A stretch of DNA of 43,169 bases from Alphaproteobacteria bacterium (lineage in GTDB: Bacteria > Pseudomonadota > Alphaproteobacteria > Rhizobiales > Hyphomicrobiaceae), in NCBI GenBank assembly GCA_024275435.1, contig JAJRZC010000309.1, positions 1-43,169 of the forward strand. The letters run 5' to 3'. Below the pieces are notes generated by a model that was given only the letters and a program-made list of their open reading frames with translations, did not search any database and was not told the DNA's origin. Made by a program: the position numbers and the translations under genes. Of the stretch, positions 8,438-16,922 are shown piece by piece (the first letter of the stretch is position 1; each line of letters begins with the position of its first letter).

Positions 8438-9283
8438 TTGGCTGGCATTTTTTCGTTTGGACGAAAATCGGATATCGCGGAGCTCGCCGGTGGTGGTGAG
8501 TTTGAAGACTTGCGTTCAAATACAGGCCATGAGCTTGATGAGCTTGCGATTGCCGATGGTTGGCTGACGGTTACTGAAGTCCAAAAAAGCTATAAAAAGA
8601 AAAAGGTGGTTAAAGGGGTCAGCCTTGCTGTGCGGCGTGGCGAGTCGGTTGGCCTGTTGGGACCAAATGGGGCGGGAAAAACCACGGTGTTTTACATGAT
8701 CACCGGGCTTGTTCCTGCGGATTCGGGACGAATAACCATCAACGGCCAGGATGTCACCAAGTTACCGATGTACCGGCGGGCTCGGCTGGGGATCGGATAT
8801 CTACCCCAGGAAGCTTCCATATTTCGAGGGCTATCTGTGGAACAAAACATCATGTCTGTTCTTGAGCTGGTTGAGCCCTCCAGAAAGAAACGTGATGAGC
8901 AACTGGACCAGTTGTTAGAAGAATTTAATATCTCAAGGTTGCGTAAATCTCCCTCGATGGCCTTATCAGGTGGGGAACGGAGGCGGTGCGAAATTGCTCG
9001 GGCTTTGGCGTCGCGGCCCTCTTTTATGTTGCTGGACGAACCATTTGCCGGTGTCGATCCAAAAGCAGTCAGCGATATCCAGGAGTTGGTGCGTCACTTG
9101 ACGCAGCGCGGTATCGGCGTTCTGATTACAGACCATAATGTTCGTGAGACCCTAAGTCTCGTTGAGCGGGCATATGTGATCTATGAGGGTCAAGTTCTTA
9201 CACAAGGTAACCCTCAGGAAATCATATCTAATGAAGATGTAAGACGGGTCTATCTTGGCAATATGTTCGTTAATGAGGGTTAG
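8438..9283 (+). CDS. lptB: LPS export ABC transporter ATP-binding protein LptB
   Basis: The cytoplasmic ATPase that drives LptFG to extract LPS from the inner membrane. Walker A is GPNGAGKTT (about 75-83), Q-loop region GIGYLPQEASIFRGLS, signature LSGGERRRCEIARAL, Walker B FMLLDEPFAGVDP, and the H-loop His in LITDHNVRETL; these are LptB-specific wordings. Length is 281 residues, about 40 longer than the E. coli protein because of an N-terminal extension of a kind also seen in rhizobial LptB. Start is TTG 8438 with GAGGA 7 nt upstream; the conserved core begins at about residue 40. rpoN follows in the usual alphaproteobacterial order. Confidence 0.95.
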   Translation: MAGIFSFGRKSDIAELAGGGEFEDLRSNTGHELDELAIADGWLTVTEVQKSYKKKKVVKGVSLAVRRGESVGLLGPNGAGKTTVFYMITGLVPADSGRITINGQDVTKLPMYRRARLGIGYLPQEASIFRGLSVEQNIMSVLELVEPSRKKRDEQLDQLLEEFNISRLRKSPSMALSGGERRRCEIARALASRPSFMLLDEPFAGVDPKAVSDIQELVRHLTQRGIGVLITDHNVRETLSLVERAYVIYEGQVLTQGNPQEIISNEDVRRVYLGNMFVNEG

Positions 9284-9295
9284 GGTATACAAAAA

Positions 9296-9307
9296 CCAGC
9301 CGGCTGG
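9296..9307. repeat. 12-bp perfect palindrome between lptB and rpoN
   Basis: CCAGCCGGCTGG is self-complementary and starts 12 bp after the lptB stop, about 90 bp before rpoN. It may be a dyad operator for rpoN or the stem of a weak hairpin; there is no T-run behind it, so a terminator is unlikely. Confidence 0.4.
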
Positions 9308-9396
9308 ACTCATCCTCTTGCGCAGTTATTCTTCGTGAGATTATGAGCCCAGGGTTATGGGAATTGTAATGCGTTAACTTCGCCAAGGTCTAAGAC

Positions 9397-10986
9397 ATGT
9401 CGCTTTCGACAAAACTAGAGCTTAAACACGGCCAGCAGCTGGTGATGACACCTCAGCTGCAGCAAGCGATCAAGCTGTTACAATTGTCTAATTTTGAGCT
9501 TTCCCAGTTTGTCGAGACTGAGTTGGAACGCAATCCCCTGCTGGAACTGGATGAAGCGGATGAGAATGGGGGCGTTGATACGCAACGAGATCAGGACACG
9601 GCAGCAAACCTGCAAGAAAACAATTCTGTCGATCAACTAAGTGATGGAACGGAAGAAAGCGCTGGTGGCGAGGGGTTGCCTGATGACTCATGGACCGATA
9701 TTGGCAAACAGGCATCCGATCCAGAGGGAACGTTCGATACGGAATTTGAAAATGTCTACCCTGATACGGCTATCAGTGATCTGAACCCTCGGCTAGAGCG
9801 AGTTTCTACTGGACCGGTTGGCAATGGTTCGGCATCGAGCTTTTCGAGTGATGATGTCAACTTGGAAGCATTTGTTGCAAACGATATTTCACTGCGGGAT
9901 CATCTTACTCAGCAATTGCCGCTCGTGTTGCAGGACCCGGTTATGAAACTGATTGGTCAACATCTCATTGATGTTGTCGATGAAGCCGGATACCTGCGGG
10001 CCGATATTGAGGAACTTGCAGACAGGCTCGGGGCTTCTTCAGAGCTTGTGATGAGAACGTTAGAACTTTTGCAGAGTTGCGACCCGCCTGGCGTCTTTGC
10101 TCGATCTCTTGGTGAGTGTCTGGCGTTGCAGTTGAAGGAGAAAAACAGGTTTGACCCCCAGATTTCAGCACTGCTGGATAATCTGGACTACCTTGGCAAC
10201 CATGATCTTACGGGACTGAAAAAAGCCGTCGGGGTGAGCATGGAAGAGCTCTCGGAGATGATTCAAGAAATCAAGGGTCTTAATCCGAAACCAGGCTTGC
10301 AGTTTGGCTCTGTCCAAATGCAACCTGTGGTCCCGGATGTCATTGTGAGAGGGGCCTCAGACGGTAGTTTTCTTGTGGAACTCAATAGCGAGACCCTGCC
10401 GCGGGTGCTCGTGAACCGCACCTACTATACGCGCGTTCGAAAATCCAAATCTTCTGAAAAAGACAAAGACTATCTGCATGATTGTCTGCAAACCGCCAAT
10501 TGGCTCGTTAAAAGCCTCGACCAACGGGCGCGCACGATTTTGAAGGTCGCCGAGGAGATCGTGCGTCAGCAGGATGGTTTCTTTATGTATGGCGTTCAGC
10601 ATCTTCGGCCTCTAAACCTCAAGACCATTGCCGATAAAATTTCCATGCATGAATCAACGGTGTCACGCGTCACATCGAACAAGTACATGGCAACCAGCCG
10701 CGGTGTGTTCGAGATGAAATACTTTTTCACCTCGGCCATTGCTTCTTCTGGAGATGGTGAAGCTTATTCCTCGGAGTCTGTCCGCCATCGTATTAAAGAG
10801 CTCATCAGCGCCGAGACGGCTAGTGCGGTGCTATCTGATGACAAAATCGTGGATATTCTCAAGTCTGATGGCATTGATATCGCGAGGAGGACCGTGGCCA
10901 AGTATCGTGAAGCAATGGGCATTCGTTCTTCTGTGCATAGACGCAGAGAGAAACGTCTCAATGCCCAAATGGCCGGCACAACCTGA
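9397..10986 (+). CDS. rpoN: RNA polymerase sigma-54 factor
   Basis: A 529-residue sigma-54. Region I (about 1-50) is Gln/Leu-rich (MTPQLQQAIKLLQLSNFEL, ELERNPLLE) and contacts activators; an acidic variable region II follows (about 52-150). The core-binding domain follows, then the helix-turn-helix (LKTIADKISMHESTVSRVTSNK) and the RpoN box ARRTVAKYRE that reads the -24 element. Directs transcription at GG/GC promoters with AAA+ activators such as NtrC. Two such promoters occur at the right end of this window. Neighbours lptB upstream and hpf, ptsN downstream are classic. Confidence 0.97.
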   Translation: MSLSTKLELKHGQQLVMTPQLQQAIKLLQLSNFELSQFVETELERNPLLELDEADENGGVDTQRDQDTAANLQENNSVDQLSDGTEESAGGEGLPDDSWTDIGKQASDPEGTFDTEFENVYPDTAISDLNPRLERVSTGPVGNGSASSFSSDDVNLEAFVANDISLRDHLTQQLPLVLQDPVMKLIGQHLIDVVDEAGYLRADIEELADRLGASSELVMRTLELLQSCDPPGVFARSLGECLALQLKEKNRFDPQISALLDNLDYLGNHDLTGLKKAVGVSMEELSEMIQEIKGLNPKPGLQFGSVQMQPVVPDVIVRGASDGSFLVELNSETLPRVLVNRTYYTRVRKSKSSEKDKDYLHDCLQTANWLVKSLDQRARTILKVAEEIVRQQDGFFMYGVQHLRPLNLKTIADKISMHESTVSRVTSNKYMATSRGVFEMKYFFTSAIASSGDGEAYSSESVRHRIKELISAETASAVLSDDKIVDILKSDGIDIARRTVAKYREAMGIRSSVHRRREKRLNAQMAGTT

Positions 10987-11471
10987 TTGAACCGCTTAAC
11001 ACATTGATATTATGATTCTTTTTGATTCATTGGAGTTTTGTCTCACGCTCCTTCGTGTTTTGGACTCCCTGGTATCCATTGTCGCAACTGATTTTTCAGC
11101 TAAGTAGATTTTTTATTGCATTTTTTCGATTGGAGGCTTGTCTATTGATCTTGAAATAACAATCTTAACGCGAAATAGGTTCTCTAAGGGGTTGACTTCA
11201 GGTGGATTGGAGGCCACCTTATATTGCAGCGCAGCAATGTTGAGGTTTTTTGGCGTTGCAGTGCGCAGTGAATTTGTCGCTCGGTTGTGGAATCAACGCT
11301 CATATTGTTGGACCCGGGCTGATAGATGAGCAATACTGGAAGGCCCTGGGCTAGAGATCTGAAGTGATCAAGATGCGTAAATTTGTAGGCTCGGCAGATC
11401 TAACCAGTGGGATTCATTGCGCGGTTGTTTTGCTGTCAGCTGCGCCCAACAATTTTCATGAAGGTTAAGGG
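10987..11471. other. 485-bp rpoN-hpf intergenic region
   Basis: No convincing gene. AT-rich, with T-runs soon after the rpoN stop. TTGACT near 11192, followed by the inverted repeat AGGTGG-N8-CCACCT (about 11200-11219) and TATATT, may be a promoter with an overlapping operator, although the spacing from TTGACT to TATATT is longer than optimal. The length suggests hpf has its own promoter rather than depending on rpoN read-through. Confidence 0.35.
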
Positions 11472-12086
11472 ATGACGCTGCAGGTCACGGGGAAGAACGT
11501 GGACGCTGGGGGAGCGTTCCAGGACTATGTCACTGGAAAAGTCTCAAATGTTCTGGAAAAGTATATTGGCCCTGAAATATCTGGTCATATACGGCTCTCG
11601 AAAGAGCGAACGGGGTTTCGAACCGACTGTTCTATCCGGTTGAAAACTGGGCTTCTTGTTGAGGCGCATGGTGTCGGTGAAGATGCTTACGCCAGCGCAG
11701 ATGCTGCTGTTGACAGACTTGAAAAACGTGTGCGGCGGTACAAACGACGCCTAAAGAGTCATCATCAATCCGGTCGAGACGAAAAAATGCTGGAAAAGGC
11801 TTTTGCAGCCCGAGAGCATGTGGTGAAGGTTGACCAGCCCGAAACTGATGGCGAACATCCGGATAGTCCTTTGATTGTCGCGGAAAACGAGTTCAGCTTA
11901 AATGAGCTTTCGGTGAGCGAAGCGGTGATGCATCTGGACTTGACCGAGAATCCGTTTCTTATATTCCGCAATGCCGGAAGTGGAAATATTAATGTGGTTT
12001 ATCAAAGGGGTGATGGAAACATCGGATGGGTTGATCCATTCAATGAAAAGTCCCCAGGGGCGGCTGGGACCGCAACTGTGAGTTAG
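11472..12086 (+). CDS. hpf: Long-form ribosome hibernation promoting factor
   Basis: A 204-residue protein with the N-terminal S30AE/YfiA fold (about 1-100: LQVTGKNVDAGGAFQDYV, DAYASADAAVDRLEKRVRRYKRRL), a variable charged linker, and a C-terminal dimerisation domain (about 140-190: SVSEAVMHLDLTENPFLIFRNAGSGNINVVYQRGDGNIGWVDP, listed in parts). The two-domain form marks long HPF, which pairs 70S ribosomes into inactive dimers in stationary phase. Downstream of rpoN as in most proteobacteria; ptsN follows at 67 bp. Start ATG 11472 has AAGG close upstream. Confidence 0.95.
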   Translation: MTLQVTGKNVDAGGAFQDYVTGKVSNVLEKYIGPEISGHIRLSKERTGFRTDCSIRLKTGLLVEAHGVGEDAYASADAAVDRLEKRVRRYKRRLKSHHQSGRDEKMLEKAFAAREHVVKVDQPETDGEHPDSPLIVAENEFSLNELSVSEAVMHLDLTENPFLIFRNAGSGNINVVYQRGDGNIGWVDPFNEKSPGAAGTATVS

Positions 12087-12153
12087 TAATGACAAGTGTA
12101 GTTGTTTCGCTTAATTTTGAAGGCTTATGGCCTAGTAATGTGGTTGGTGTGAT

Positions 12154-12657
12154 ATGAATGCGCGAGCTGCGAATTCGGTAGGACGGCAGAAAATGGATCT
12201 CGGCGACCTTCTAGCCTCCGAAGGCATTATTTCTTCGATGAAGGCCAAAAGTAAGAAGCAGGCTTTGCAGGAACTTGCTGGCCGTGCGGCCCAGATTACG
12301 GGTCTTGATGAGCGCGATATCTTCGATACATTGCTTCAACGAGAGCGGTTGGGCTCTACGGGGCTGGGTCGTGGAATCGCAATCCCGCATGTAAAATTCC
12401 CCAATCTTCCGGATATCATCTGCCTTTTTGCAAGGCTGCCAGAAGCCATTGAGTTTGATTCCCATGACAATGAACCTGTTGATCTCATATTCATGCTGCT
12501 GGCACCCGAACACGCAGGTGGCGACCATTTGAAGGCTCTTGCACGTATTTCACGTCTTGTGCGTGATCCGAAGATGCTTGAAGCCTTACGAGGCGCGGTT
12601 GATGAATCGGATTTACGAGCCATTCTTACGGACCCAGCCGCTTCTCACGCGGCTTAG
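12154..12657 (+). CDS. ptsN: Nitrogen-PTS EIIA protein (EIIA-Ntr)
   Basis: A 167-residue EIIA domain of the nitrogen phosphotransferase system. The phosphorylated His is in GRGIAIPHVKF (His79), with LGSTGLGRG before it and FMLLAPEHAGGDHLKALARISRL after it. It regulates potassium transport and nitrogen-linked processes by its phosphorylation state rather than carrying sugar. ATG 12154 gives an N-terminal extension; ATG 14 codons in, at MDLGDLL, with AGGAC about 9 nt upstream, is an alternative. Last gene of the rpoN-hpf-ptsN group. Confidence 0.94.
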   Translation: MNARAANSVGRQKMDLGDLLASEGIISSMKAKSKKQALQELAGRAAQITGLDERDIFDTLLQRERLGSTGLGRGIAIPHVKFPNLPDIICLFARLPEAIEFDSHDNEPVDLIFMLLAPEHAGGDHLKALARISRLVRDPKMLEALRGAVDESDLRAILTDPAASHAA

Positions 12658-12687
12658 TTCCAGTTCTTTATTTCAATTTGAAGACAT

Positions 12688-12708
12688 AAAAAACGTTCTT
12701 TCGTTTTT
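12688..12708. terminator. A/T-rich terminator-like hairpin after ptsN
   Basis: AAAAACG (12689-12695) and CGTTTTT (12702-12708) pair around TTCTTT. The stem includes its own T-run, so it could end transcription from ptsN and, less well, from the convergent uppP side. Confidence 0.5.
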
Positions 12709-12861
12709 GCACCGGATAAAGAAAGAGCTGCCTTGCAGACCTTCAAGATTTCAACATCTGTGTTTTAGGGCACAGCTTTGTGCAACCGGCGCATGTGTAG
12801 GGCTGCCAGGGCGTAGACGGGTCTCTGGTTAGGGGCAATTGGATGTTGCTTGGTTTTTTGC

Positions 12862-13659
12862 CTAACCGAGAACGTAAAGAGCCCCAAGGCCTGCGCCACC
12901 GACGAGGATCCGCCACCAGCCGAACAAGGCATAGCCGTGGCGAGAGACGAACTCCAGCAGATAGCGAACGACGACGACCGCTGCGAAAAATGCCGTCACG
13001 AAGCCAATTATGATGCTTGTGGTGTCATCAGCGTCGATTACGTTCCAGTTCTTGTACAGGTCGTATGCGAAAGCGCCCGCCATTGTCGGCATGGCTAAAA
13101 AAAACGAAAATTCCGCGGCGGAGCGCTTGTCGGCCCCCAGCAGCAAAGCCCCAACAATGGTTGAGCCGGAACGAGAGACACCTGGGATCATGGCCAAGCA
13201 TTGTACGAGACCAATTTTAAATGCCAGAGATGGGGGATAATCCATCACGTCGTGGTATTTTGGTTTTAGTTCCATCTTATCGACAAACAACAGGATGATG
13301 CCGCCGATAATCAAGGTGGAGCAGATCAATACCGGGCTTTCGAACAAAACTGCCTTGATAAACGTATGCGCTGAGGCTCCGATAACCGCTGCTGGTAAAA
13401 AGGCGATTAGAATGCCGAGAACGAACTTCTGTGTTCGTTGATCTGAGGGAAGATCGAAGAGGATACGCAGGATTTTAGCGGAATAGACTGTCAATATAGC
13501 GAGGATAGCGCCGAGTTGGATCAAAACCTCGAATGTTTTTCCCGGGGAGTCAAAGCCTAAAAAGTACCCAGCCAGAAGGACATGACCGGTTGAAGATACA
13601 GGAATGAATTCCGTCAGACCCTCAAGCAGTCCGAGCAGGATAACTTGCCATGTTTGCAT
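12862..13659 (-). CDS. uppP: Undecaprenyl-diphosphatase UppP/BacA
   Basis: A 265-residue polytopic membrane phosphatase that recycles undecaprenyl diphosphate for cell-wall synthesis and gives bacitracin tolerance. Both active-site motifs are present: [16 protein letters not shown] (Glu17, Ser22-His26) and [10 protein letters not shown]. Hydrophobic segments fill the rest. The start at 13659 has GGAG 7 nt upstream and gives the family length; the frame is open 70 codons further but that part is unlike the family and overlaps a large inverted repeat. Convergent with ptsN. Confidence 0.95.
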   Translation of the reverse strand: MQTWQVILLGLLEGLTEFIPVSSTGHVLLAGYFLGFDSPGKTFEVLIQLGAILAILTVYSAKILRILFDLPSDQRTQKFVLGILIAFLPAAVIGASAHTFIKAVLFESPVLICSTLIIGGIILLFVDKMELKPKYHDVMDYPPSLAFKIGLVQCLAMIPGVSRSGSTIVGALLLGADKRSAAEFSFFLAMPTMAGAFAYDLYKNWNVIDADDTTSIIIGFVTAFFAAVVVVRYLLEFVSRHGYALFGWWRILVGGAGLGALYVLG

Positions 13660-13724
13660 GAGTTCACTCCGGTATTGACGTCTTTTGTATTTCAAGGAAA
13701 GAGAGATACCCTGATAAGGCCATG

Positions 13725-13763
13725 GATTCATAAATTCGTGCCATTCGCACGAGTTTATGAATC
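13725..13763. repeat. Large inverted repeat upstream of uppP
   Basis: Arms GATTCATAAATTCGTG (13725-13740) and CACGAGTTTATGAATC (13748-13763) match at 15 of 16 positions around a 7-nt loop. It lies 66 bp before the uppP start, in the 300-bp gap between divergent uppP and fzlA. It may be an operator, an RNA hairpin in the uppP leader, or a mobile palindromic unit. Confidence 0.75.
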
Positions 13764-13770
13764 TGTGCCT

Positions 13771-13780
13771 GGGGGCCCCC
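13771..13780. repeat. GGGGGCCCCC palindrome
   Basis: A perfect 10-bp G/C palindrome seven bases after the large inverted repeat, followed by TTACGGTAATTTTTTT. On the forward strand the palindrome plus T-run loosely resembles a terminator, but it has no loop. The rest of 13660-13960 shows nothing else recognisable. Confidence 0.4.
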
Positions 13781-13960
13781 TTACGGTAATTTTTTTCCCG
13801 CTCCGCGACAGACCATGTTCTGGCAGGGTGGTGCAAGTGGGCATAAGACATCAAATTCTCGAGTGCCACGCTTCAGCCACAGGGTAAGCGTGATATCCCA
13901 GGTTCTGCATCACTTATCAAAAAACCCGTGGCTTTTGAAAAACTTCCGGAAACCAGCTAA

Positions 13961-14656
13961 ATGCATCAGCTCAGGCATTTCAGGCTTTGTCCTCACTCAC
14001 GATCAATTCGTATCCTTCTCGCAGAAGTTGAGATCGTAACGGAACTTGTTGAGGAACAACCTTGGAATTTACATGCAGAGTTTTTGGCTTTGAATCCGGC
14101 AGGCGAATTGCCGGTCCTTATGCTTGAAAATGGTCCGACACTTTGCGGCGTCTATTCAATCAGTGAATTTATTGCGGAAGAGCTGCGCCGAAAAGCCTCT
14201 ACTAGACAACTGGTCCCATGTTTTCCCGGCAACCGCGAGGAACGGGCGGAAGTTCGCCGTCTTGTGGACTGGTTTGGGCACAAACTTGATCGGGAGGTGA
14301 CTTCTGAATTGTTGATCGAGAAAATATATGCTCGCAAGAAACCCGGCGCGTCGCACAGCCCCAATGTGGAGATCCTACGGACCCTTGGCGCCAACCTGCG
14401 CTATCATATGAGTTATACAAGCTACTTGGCCCAGGGCCGCAAATGGCTTGCGGGTGAGGACCTCTCGTTTGCTGATATCACTGCTGCAGCTCATTTATCC
14501 GTCATCGATTATCTAGGCGAAGTTCCCTGGGACGATTACCCTTATGCCAAAGAGTGGTATGCTCGCTTCAAGTCGCGTCCTTCGATGCGCCCTGTGTTGA
14601 TGGATACGTTGCCGGGTCTGGCACCACCTGCACACTATACGGACCTCGATTTTTAA
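13961..14656 (+). CDS. fzlA: GST-like protein, probable FtsZ-binding FzlA
   Basis: A 231-residue glutathione-S-transferase-fold protein: thioredoxin-like N-terminal domain (about 1-80, LRHFRLCPHSRSIRILLAE, NPAGELPVL) and helical C-terminal domain (WLAGEDLSFADITAAAHLS, YAKEWYARFKSRPSMRPVL). The extreme C-terminus LAPPAHYTDLDF resembles the conserved tail of alphaproteobacterial FzlA, which binds FtsZ and controls the rate of constriction, and the neighbouring queG gene is the usual context. This points to a division role rather than detoxification, though identity rests on tail and context. A weak CGGA lies upstream of the start. Confidence 0.75.
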   Translation: MHQLRHFRLCPHSRSIRILLAEVEIVTELVEEQPWNLHAEFLALNPAGELPVLMLENGPTLCGVYSISEFIAEELRRKASTRQLVPCFPGNREERAEVRRLVDWFGHKLDREVTSELLIEKIYARKKPGASHSPNVEILRTLGANLRYHMSYTSYLAQGRKWLAGEDLSFADITAAAHLSVIDYLGEVPWDDYPYAKEWYARFKSRPSMRPVLMDTLPGLAPPAHYTDLDF

Positions 14657-14704
14657 TGAGTGATACTCATTCGGGCTTCTTTTCTGAGCTTCCCCTCAAC
14701 GGGG

Positions 14705-15865
14705 ATGGAGTTGTCTGTGGGTGAAGAAACGAGAACACAACTATCTGCGCAACGGCTCAAAGATTTGCTGGTTGAGCGGGCCTTGAGTCTTGGCTTTGAT
14801 AGTGTGCGCGTGACTAGACCGGATGAGCTAGGTGAAAGCGCCGGGCGTCTACGTGGGTTTGTGGAGGCGGGACATCATGGCGAGATGAGCTGGATTGTTG
14901 AGACGCTGGATCGTCGCGCTGATCCTAAAATGCTCATGAGGAATGTGCGTAGCGTTATCATGGTCGGTTTAAACTATGGTCCGTTGCAAAATCCGCTGAA
15001 ATCTCTTGCTTATAAAGATCGTGGTATTATTTCCGTCTACGCCCAGGGGCGCGATTACCACGATATTATCAAGGGACGCTTGAAACAGATTGCCGGCCTA
15101 TTGCACGCGCGCAGTGGAAAAGACGTCAAAGTATTTGTGGACACCGCACCGTTGATGGAAAAGCCGCTTGCGGCTGCGGCGGGCATCGGCTGGCAGGGAA
15201 AACATACAAACCTAGTCTCACCCCAGTTCGGGTCGTGGTTGTTTCTTGGAGCAATTTTATCGGAAGCAAATCTACCCTTTGATGACGCTATGGGAGATCA
15301 ATGCGGTTCGTGCCGAAGTTGTCTTGATATTTGTCCGACGAAAGCTTTCCCCCAACCTTATCAACTGGATGCGCGCCGTTGCATTGCCTATCTGACCAAC
15401 GAATTCAGCGGGCATATTCCACGAGAGTTTCGAGAGCTTATGGGTAACCGCATTTTCGGTTGTGATGATTGTCTTGCGGTTTGCCCCTGGAACAAGTTTG
15501 CCAGCAGAACACGTGAAATACGCTTTGCTGCCATGGCTGGGACTGATAATCCTCCCATTGAGGAATTACTGGGGCTTGATGACAAGGCCTTTCGGTCCAA
15601 GTTTTCCGGAACGCCGGTCAAACGGACGGGACGCGACAGGTTTGTGCGAAATGTTTTAATAGCTGCGGGAAACTCCGGGGAACAAAAGCTTACCTGTGGC
15701 GTGGAAAGGTTGCTTTGCGATCCTTCGCCCCTGGTACGGGCAATGGCGGTTTGGGCGTTACGCAAACTTTGTTCAAAGGCAGATGTGCAGACTCTCAAGG
15801 CGCGCTACCTCGTTTTGGAAGCCGACCCTGATGTGCGTGAAGAATGGATGTTTGAAGAAAAATGA
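14705..15865 (+). CDS. queG: Epoxyqueuosine reductase
   Basis: The cobalamin- and Fe-S-dependent enzyme of the last step of queuosine tRNA modification. Two 4Fe-4S motifs are visible, CGSCRSCLDICPTKAF and CDDCLAVCPWN, after the cobalamin-binding N-terminal part (GEMSWI, DTAPLMEKPLAAAAGIGWQG). HEAT-like repeats near the C-terminus (LLCDPSPLVRAMAVWALRKL) help bind tRNA. Length is about 386 residues from ATG 14705; an in-frame GTG at 14660 just after the fzlA stop is an alternative without better ribosome-site support. The stop overlaps the next start (ATGA), so the SDR gene is coupled. Confidence 0.95.
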   Translation: MELSVGEETRTQLSAQRLKDLLVERALSLGFDSVRVTRPDELGESAGRLRGFVEAGHHGEMSWIVETLDRRADPKMLMRNVRSVIMVGLNYGPLQNPLKSLAYKDRGIISVYAQGRDYHDIIKGRLKQIAGLLHARSGKDVKVFVDTAPLMEKPLAAAAGIGWQGKHTNLVSPQFGSWLFLGAILSEANLPFDDAMGDQCGSCRSCLDICPTKAFPQPYQLDARRCIAYLTNEFSGHIPREFRELMGNRIFGCDDCLAVCPWNKFASRTREIRFAAMAGTDNPPIEELLGLDDKAFRSKFSGTPVKRTGRDRFVRNVLIAAGNSGEQKLTCGVERLLCDPSPLVRAMAVWALRKLCSKADVQTLKARYLVLEADPDVREEWMFEEK

Positions 15866-16743
15866 CTGGCCAATTGTTTTGCTATGGTTTCGGTTTTAGC
15901 GCGCAGGCGCTTGCTCGACGCAATGACATCAGGAAACATTTTGATATTGTTGGCACGACACGTTCACGTGAGGCTGAAAGCAACCTTCAAGGACCGGGGC
16001 GCACGATCTTTTGCGTGGATGGTGTCAAGAGAGATAATCGTGTTGTAAATGCTCTGCGATCCACCACGCATCTTCTTGTCTCGGCTTCACCAGATGACAA
16101 TGGTGATCCGATGCTGCGCCTTTACAAAGATGTACTGCGCGAAACGTCCACGCTTACCTGGGTGGGGTATCTTTCAACGATCGGGGTTTATGGAGACCAG
16201 AACAATTGCTGGGTTGACGAGAGTACCCCTGTTGCTCCGCTATCACAAAGAGCCAAGCGAAGGGTGCTGTCTGAGAAGGAGTGGCTCGATTTTGGCGACG
16301 AAGATGGCCTGAGTGTCCAGGTGTTTCGTCTCGCAGGGATTTATGGTTCAGGGCGCAGTGTCATAGATAAGCTTTTGTCCGGTACGGCACGGCGTATTGA
16401 AAAAACCGGACAGGTGTTTAATCGGATTCATGTTGAGGATATCGCCAATGTTCTCATTGCTGCCATGACGGGCTGTGGGAAGCACCGTATTTACAATGTC
16501 AGCGATGATGAACCTGCGCCTCCACAGGACGTGGTGGCATATGGTGCGGAACTTTTGGGGATGAAACCTCCTCCTCTTATTGCGTTCGAACAGGCCGGTT
16601 TGTCGGCAATGGGCCGGAGCTTTTATGGCGAACAACGACGAATGAGAAATGAGCGGATCAAGACAGATCTGGGTGCTGTGTTGCAGTACCCCACATTTCG
16701 CGAGGGTTTGAGGGCGATCGTCCGGGATAAAGGCTCAAAATAG
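15862..16743 (+). CDS. NAD(P)-dependent epimerase/dehydratase-like SDR protein
   Basis: A 293-residue extended-SDR protein. The N-terminus FCYGFGFSAQALAR is a Rossmann start of the GxGxxA type typical of atypical YeeZ-like SDRs. YLSTIGVYGD corresponds to the active-site region, but the Tyr-x3-Lys motif is not clear (SQRAKRRVLSEKE aligns there). FRLAGIYGSGRS and NRIHVEDIANVL are conserved in the family. Start overlaps the queG stop by 4 bp. The substrate is unknown; queG coupling is common in alphaproteobacteria, but no role in queuosine synthesis is shown. Confidence 0.8.
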   Translation: MTGQLFCYGFGFSAQALARRNDIRKHFDIVGTTRSREAESNLQGPGRTIFCVDGVKRDNRVVNALRSTTHLLVSASPDDNGDPMLRLYKDVLRETSTLTWVGYLSTIGVYGDQNNCWVDESTPVAPLSQRAKRRVLSEKEWLDFGDEDGLSVQVFRLAGIYGSGRSVIDKLLSGTARRIEKTGQVFNRIHVEDIANVLIAAMTGCGKHRIYNVSDDEPAPPQDVVAYGAELLGMKPPPLIAFEQAGLSAMGRSFYGEQRRMRNERIKTDLGAVLQYPTFREGLRAIVRDKGSK

Positions 16744-16922
16744 CGAGAAATCTGGATCGTTCAGATTGTGTTCAACAACAAAGCGGCATGATGCCAAAAT
16801 AACGGCATTGTTGCGCTTATAGTCTCATTGAAACTTTGGAAACAGGCTCAAAGATGATGCGAGTTGAGATTTTGGAATTGATTTTTTTCAGTGTTGCTTG
16901 AGCGATTTGTGGAATACGCGGG

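Noticed and set aside
11138-11329. A 63-codon frame between rpoN and hpf
   Set aside because: Starts at a non-ATG codon without a convincing ribosome site, odd composition and no similarity; the region fits better as promoter or leader DNA.
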